Below are positions 61,420-64,000 of a DNA stretch of 64,000 bases, in pieces. The notes under the pieces are model-generated. The model did not search any database. It was not told where the DNA came from and saw nothing but the letters and a program-made list of their open reading frames with translations. Location: contig JAYKXP010000001.1 in assembly GCA_037176845.1 (NCBI GenBank), positions 186,001-250,000 on the forward strand. The letters are read 5' to 3'. Source of the DNA: Paramarasmius palmivorus (Eukaryota > Basidiomycota > Agaricomycetes > Agaricales > Marasmiaceae). A program made the position numbers and the translations under genes. Within the stretch, counting starts at the first letter, position 1. Each line of letters begins with the position of its first letter.

Positions 61420-62624
61420 TACATTGCAAGGCTGAGAGCAAGGAACCCCTGCCCCTTGAATACTGGGTTTATGAGCTAGGGAATAGGAGGTTATTCTCAT
61501 GTCAGACAACCCTGCTGCTTTTGTGATGCCCCAATTCACAATCCATGTTTGCATATCACTAATGATCCCCACTCATTTATTGACTTACTACGTCTCCAAG
61601 AGTGCAGTGGACAACCTCACTATCTATGTAGATGTCCTCAAATGGGTAAACTTGCAGGATTGCACTGGAGACATGCTGAACATTTGCAGGGATATGGCCA
61701 GTGTATTTAGTGGGTTACAGTCTGCTGCCTGGGAGGTGTTTATGAAGCAGGGATCTGTGATGTCAGCGAACTCGAGGGAAAAGGTAAAGACATGAGTTAG
61801 GGAAGTCAGGCAATGGAACTCGATCAATGCAGAGACTTGGCAGGTTGTTGATGAGATCAGGGACAATGGACTACCTCCTCACCTGTTCAAGTAGAAATAG
61901 ATTGATATTGATTTCACAGCACCAGCTAGTGACTTTTCATTTGTTCTCCATATTATATAGAGTATGTAAAGTGGGGTTAGAGGTTAACATAGTGATTTTA
62001 AAGTTGGATGGCAAGGTGCTGGGATACATGTATGCATCTACAAGCTCACATGCCATGATGTTGACTCTCTTCTTTTGTCCAGGCACAAACCCTTGAGCTT
62101 TGCAAGCTCCTAACCTCACTTCTTGAGGGTGAGCCTGATCATGCTTTGATATTTTGGATCTTAGCTTAAACAATTGTGTTTGCAGATCAATGATAGCTTT
62201 TCAGTGTTACATGATTTGGTTTAGATACTTGACATGAAATGAGCTGCCTCTGTTAGCTCTTTGTGGTGATGGGACATAACTTGATCTATCATGTCAAAAA
62301 CAGCTTTGGTAGCTTACTGGGTAATGACAACCCACCCAAGGCATGAAACAACCCAAGTTGGATTCTAATTTTTAAAGACCAAAAAACTGTTTCTCTCGAG
62401 CGATAACCGGCAATAATCCTAAGATAACTGCCCTTTATACTGCTCTGAGATATTGAAAAGGGCAATACTACAACTACATATGACTACAGTTTCCATTGCA
62501 TTCTATTGCATCAAAATGTTTCTGTCAAATCCATTCTGGGAATTTTGTCAGAATCGTCCTGGCACACTAATCATCCACTCACTCAGTTATGGTAGTAGCC
62601 AGTCTCCCAATAGTGTGAGGTAGG
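61420..62624 (+). pseudogene. Degraded coding sequence interrupted by the pogo element
   Basis: Open stretches from about 61620 to 61900 read LQDCTGDMLNICRDMASVFS, GLQSAAWEVFMKQGSV, a stop at 61793, then VREVRQWNSINAETWQVVDE and IRDNGLPPHLF. The stop lies where TGG could have become TGA. The family is not recognised. The TA at 61420 and the sequence before 57119 would be continuous without the element. The remainder to 62624 has no coding signal. Confidence 0.35.
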
Positions 62625-62724
62625 GGGCGGTGTGGCATAGTGGTAGCTGCTCCGCCTCGTCCCGGAAAGTCCCTCTGTGTAGGTGATTACAAAGTGCAGA
62701 GGTCCGGGTTTCAATCCAACCCGC
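62625..62724 (+). repeat. tRNA-like Pol III promoter head, probably a SINE
   Basis: An A-box match TGGCATAGTGG at 62633-62643 and a B-box-like GGTTTCAATCC at 62707-62717, about 63 bp apart. The sequence does not fold into a clean tRNA: the acceptor ends pair poorly and the anticodon arm is irregular. It ends exactly where repeat copy C starts (62725). A tRNA-derived SINE cut by, or adjoining, that insertion is the simplest reading. Confidence 0.5.
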
Positions 62725-64000
62725 TAATATGCCTGACTTTAATCACTTCTTTTTCGAACGCAAATACACTAGTTTTGCACTTTATTATGGTTGCATAAAC
62801 ACATAATGGTTATAGAAGGACTAGTATGAGCCCTGAATAGCTAGTCATTGGACGGAAGGTGTTTTAGGTGGTTATATTAGTGGATCATGGTACACAGTAC
62901 ACCCCACATGGGTATCTGGCCACCACTATTACTTCTACCAGTGGTTGTTGAAGTACAATCACCTCCTGAAAACTGTAGGGAGAAGGTCCTTAAGTGAACT
63001 CACTACGGACTACACCTAGATCACCTACCAGACGCACCAAAGGGATTCTTACAAGTTAATTTACCCCTTCACATACACCAGAGAGTTATACTGGCTCAGG
63101 CATCACTCGGGACTGATGGCAGAGGGGGAAACTGATCGGAAATCACCGATGCCAGATACAGCAAGGGTCTAGAGACCTGTCGGCCAAAGTTGAACCTATT
63201 GATCAGAGTGGAGGCAAAGCTGTTCAAACCGTTGTTACAGTGGCGGAAGCAGATTCCCTCTGATATACCTTATTGGAACATGTCCACATGGAGTGGATAA
63301 GAAAATTTAGAGGCAGTGTTATGTGGAGGAATGGTGTTGAGCGATGAGGAGCTCAGGAGGACCCTGCCAGGCCTCCAATTGGTGGAAAAGCACTTGGCGC
63401 ATGGAAAAGAAAATTTTATAAAGGCTAAACACCTACCCGTCGGCCAGGATTCAATTCCTGTACCTTAAAACAGAGTGTTACCACTCGCTCGTCACGCTAT
63501 ATGCGCCATATATGGACATTATGACCTATAGATTTCCCTGATATGTATATTTTCTCGTTGTATCTCTCTCCCGACTCTGTTTCATCTCTTTTCCGTCTCG
63601 TTCCGCAGTTATTCCGATTCAGATTACCTATTATTTAGTTTATTCACCTTGGACAGTATAAAAAGAACACCAAATGTACGGGGACTGCAGAGGATTCTGC
63701 CCCCCACTTGCACATTACGCGTTGTATGTGGTTATTGTACAAATAGATTGCTATTGTCCAATCAGAACTCTACCCAAGTCAGGCCCTAGCCTTATTGAGA
63801 AGACTAGTTGAGATCTTACTGCAGACAAGAACTTGAGAGGTTGCAATAAAGACCAAGTTGTTGGCTTTGTGTATTGCTCTACACTTCTCCTATTAGTGAA
63901 ACTTTATACTAGTTCGTCTTGGTGACGTCCTGGAAGTGTTTTAACCAGTTGGGTTACACTTTAGCATCGTAGAGAAGGCCTCAGTTTTGGTGGCTGAGCT
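62725..64000 (+). repeat. LTR-like repeat family, copy C (cut by window edge)
   Basis: Starts TAATATGCCTGAC; nearly identical to copy D over its length. A TATAAAAAG box lies at 63657-63665 and an AATAAA signal at 63845-63850, followed by a GT-rich stretch (TTGTTGGCTTTGTG). This TATA-to-polyadenylation spacing of about 190 bp is what an LTR with U3-R-U5 would show. It continues past 64000. Confidence 0.78.

Noticed and set aside
62625..62724. A functional tRNA gene
   Set aside because: A and B boxes are present but acceptor and anticodon stems do not pair properly.

Overview
The window looks like nuclear DNA from a mushroom-forming basidiomycete (Agaricomycetes). Almost every gene in the left part is split by GT-AG introns of about 41-73 nt with CTRAC-type branch sites. 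The genes recognised are eukaryotic housekeeping genes plus a fungal fatty-acid oxygenase. No rRNA, CRISPR, operon or other prokaryotic signal was seen. The species is not named with confidence. A 421-bp LTR family present in several copies recalls large, retroelement-rich genomes such as Tricholoma, but that is only a guess.

Left part (1-19.7 kb) is a compact, apparently intact gene block. In order: class II myosin heavy chain (minus, cut by the window edge), the SNARE YKT6 (plus), a fused dioxygenase/P450 fatty-acid oxygenase of the Ppo family (plus), delta-COP/RET2 (minus), the succinate dehydrogenase membrane anchor SDH4 (minus), a Ypk1/Gad8-type AGC kinase (plus), an RBM18-like RRM protein (minus) and sterol C-5 desaturase ERG3 (plus). 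I rebuilt the exon chains by hand. Each complete chain keeps reading frame, and each recognised family member comes out near its family's usual length. Two shared upstream regions (myosin/YKT6, RBM18/ERG3) are divergent promoters; Ppo/RET2 and YPK/RBM18 are convergent.

Right part (19.7-64 kb) is a transposon-rich tract with few plausible genes. It holds: four copies of a ~1.7 kb LTR-like repeat (two in inverted orientation at 20.3-23.2 kb); a 2.56 kb fold-back element with ~1.17 kb arms; a Tc1/mariner element with TA target duplication and one internal stop codon; two decayed Tc1-like copies, one split by a hAT-type MITE; a copia-type gag relic; at least two solo LTRs of a 421-bp family, each with its own 5-bp target duplication, plus several fragments; two MYND zinc-finger ORFs; a fragment resembling the fungal TET/JBP (2-oxoglutarate/Fe(II)) family; a 4.3 kb pogo-type element with 28-bp terminal repeats, a CENP-B/DDE transposase and a second convergent gene of unknown function; and a tRNA-like Pol III promoter head, probably from a SINE. 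Single-copy genes that may be real here are a small RanBP2-like zinc-finger gene (24.8-25.4 kb), a member of a mushroom family with a nucleotidyltransferase-like layout (30.2-31.8 kb) and an unrecognised gene at 28.7-29.3 kb.

The best candidates for new biology are the two-gene pogo element, the giant fold-back element, the Ppo enzyme whose P450 half has lost both the ExxR and the cysteine motif, and the MYND and TET/JBP-like ORFs embedded among the LTRs.
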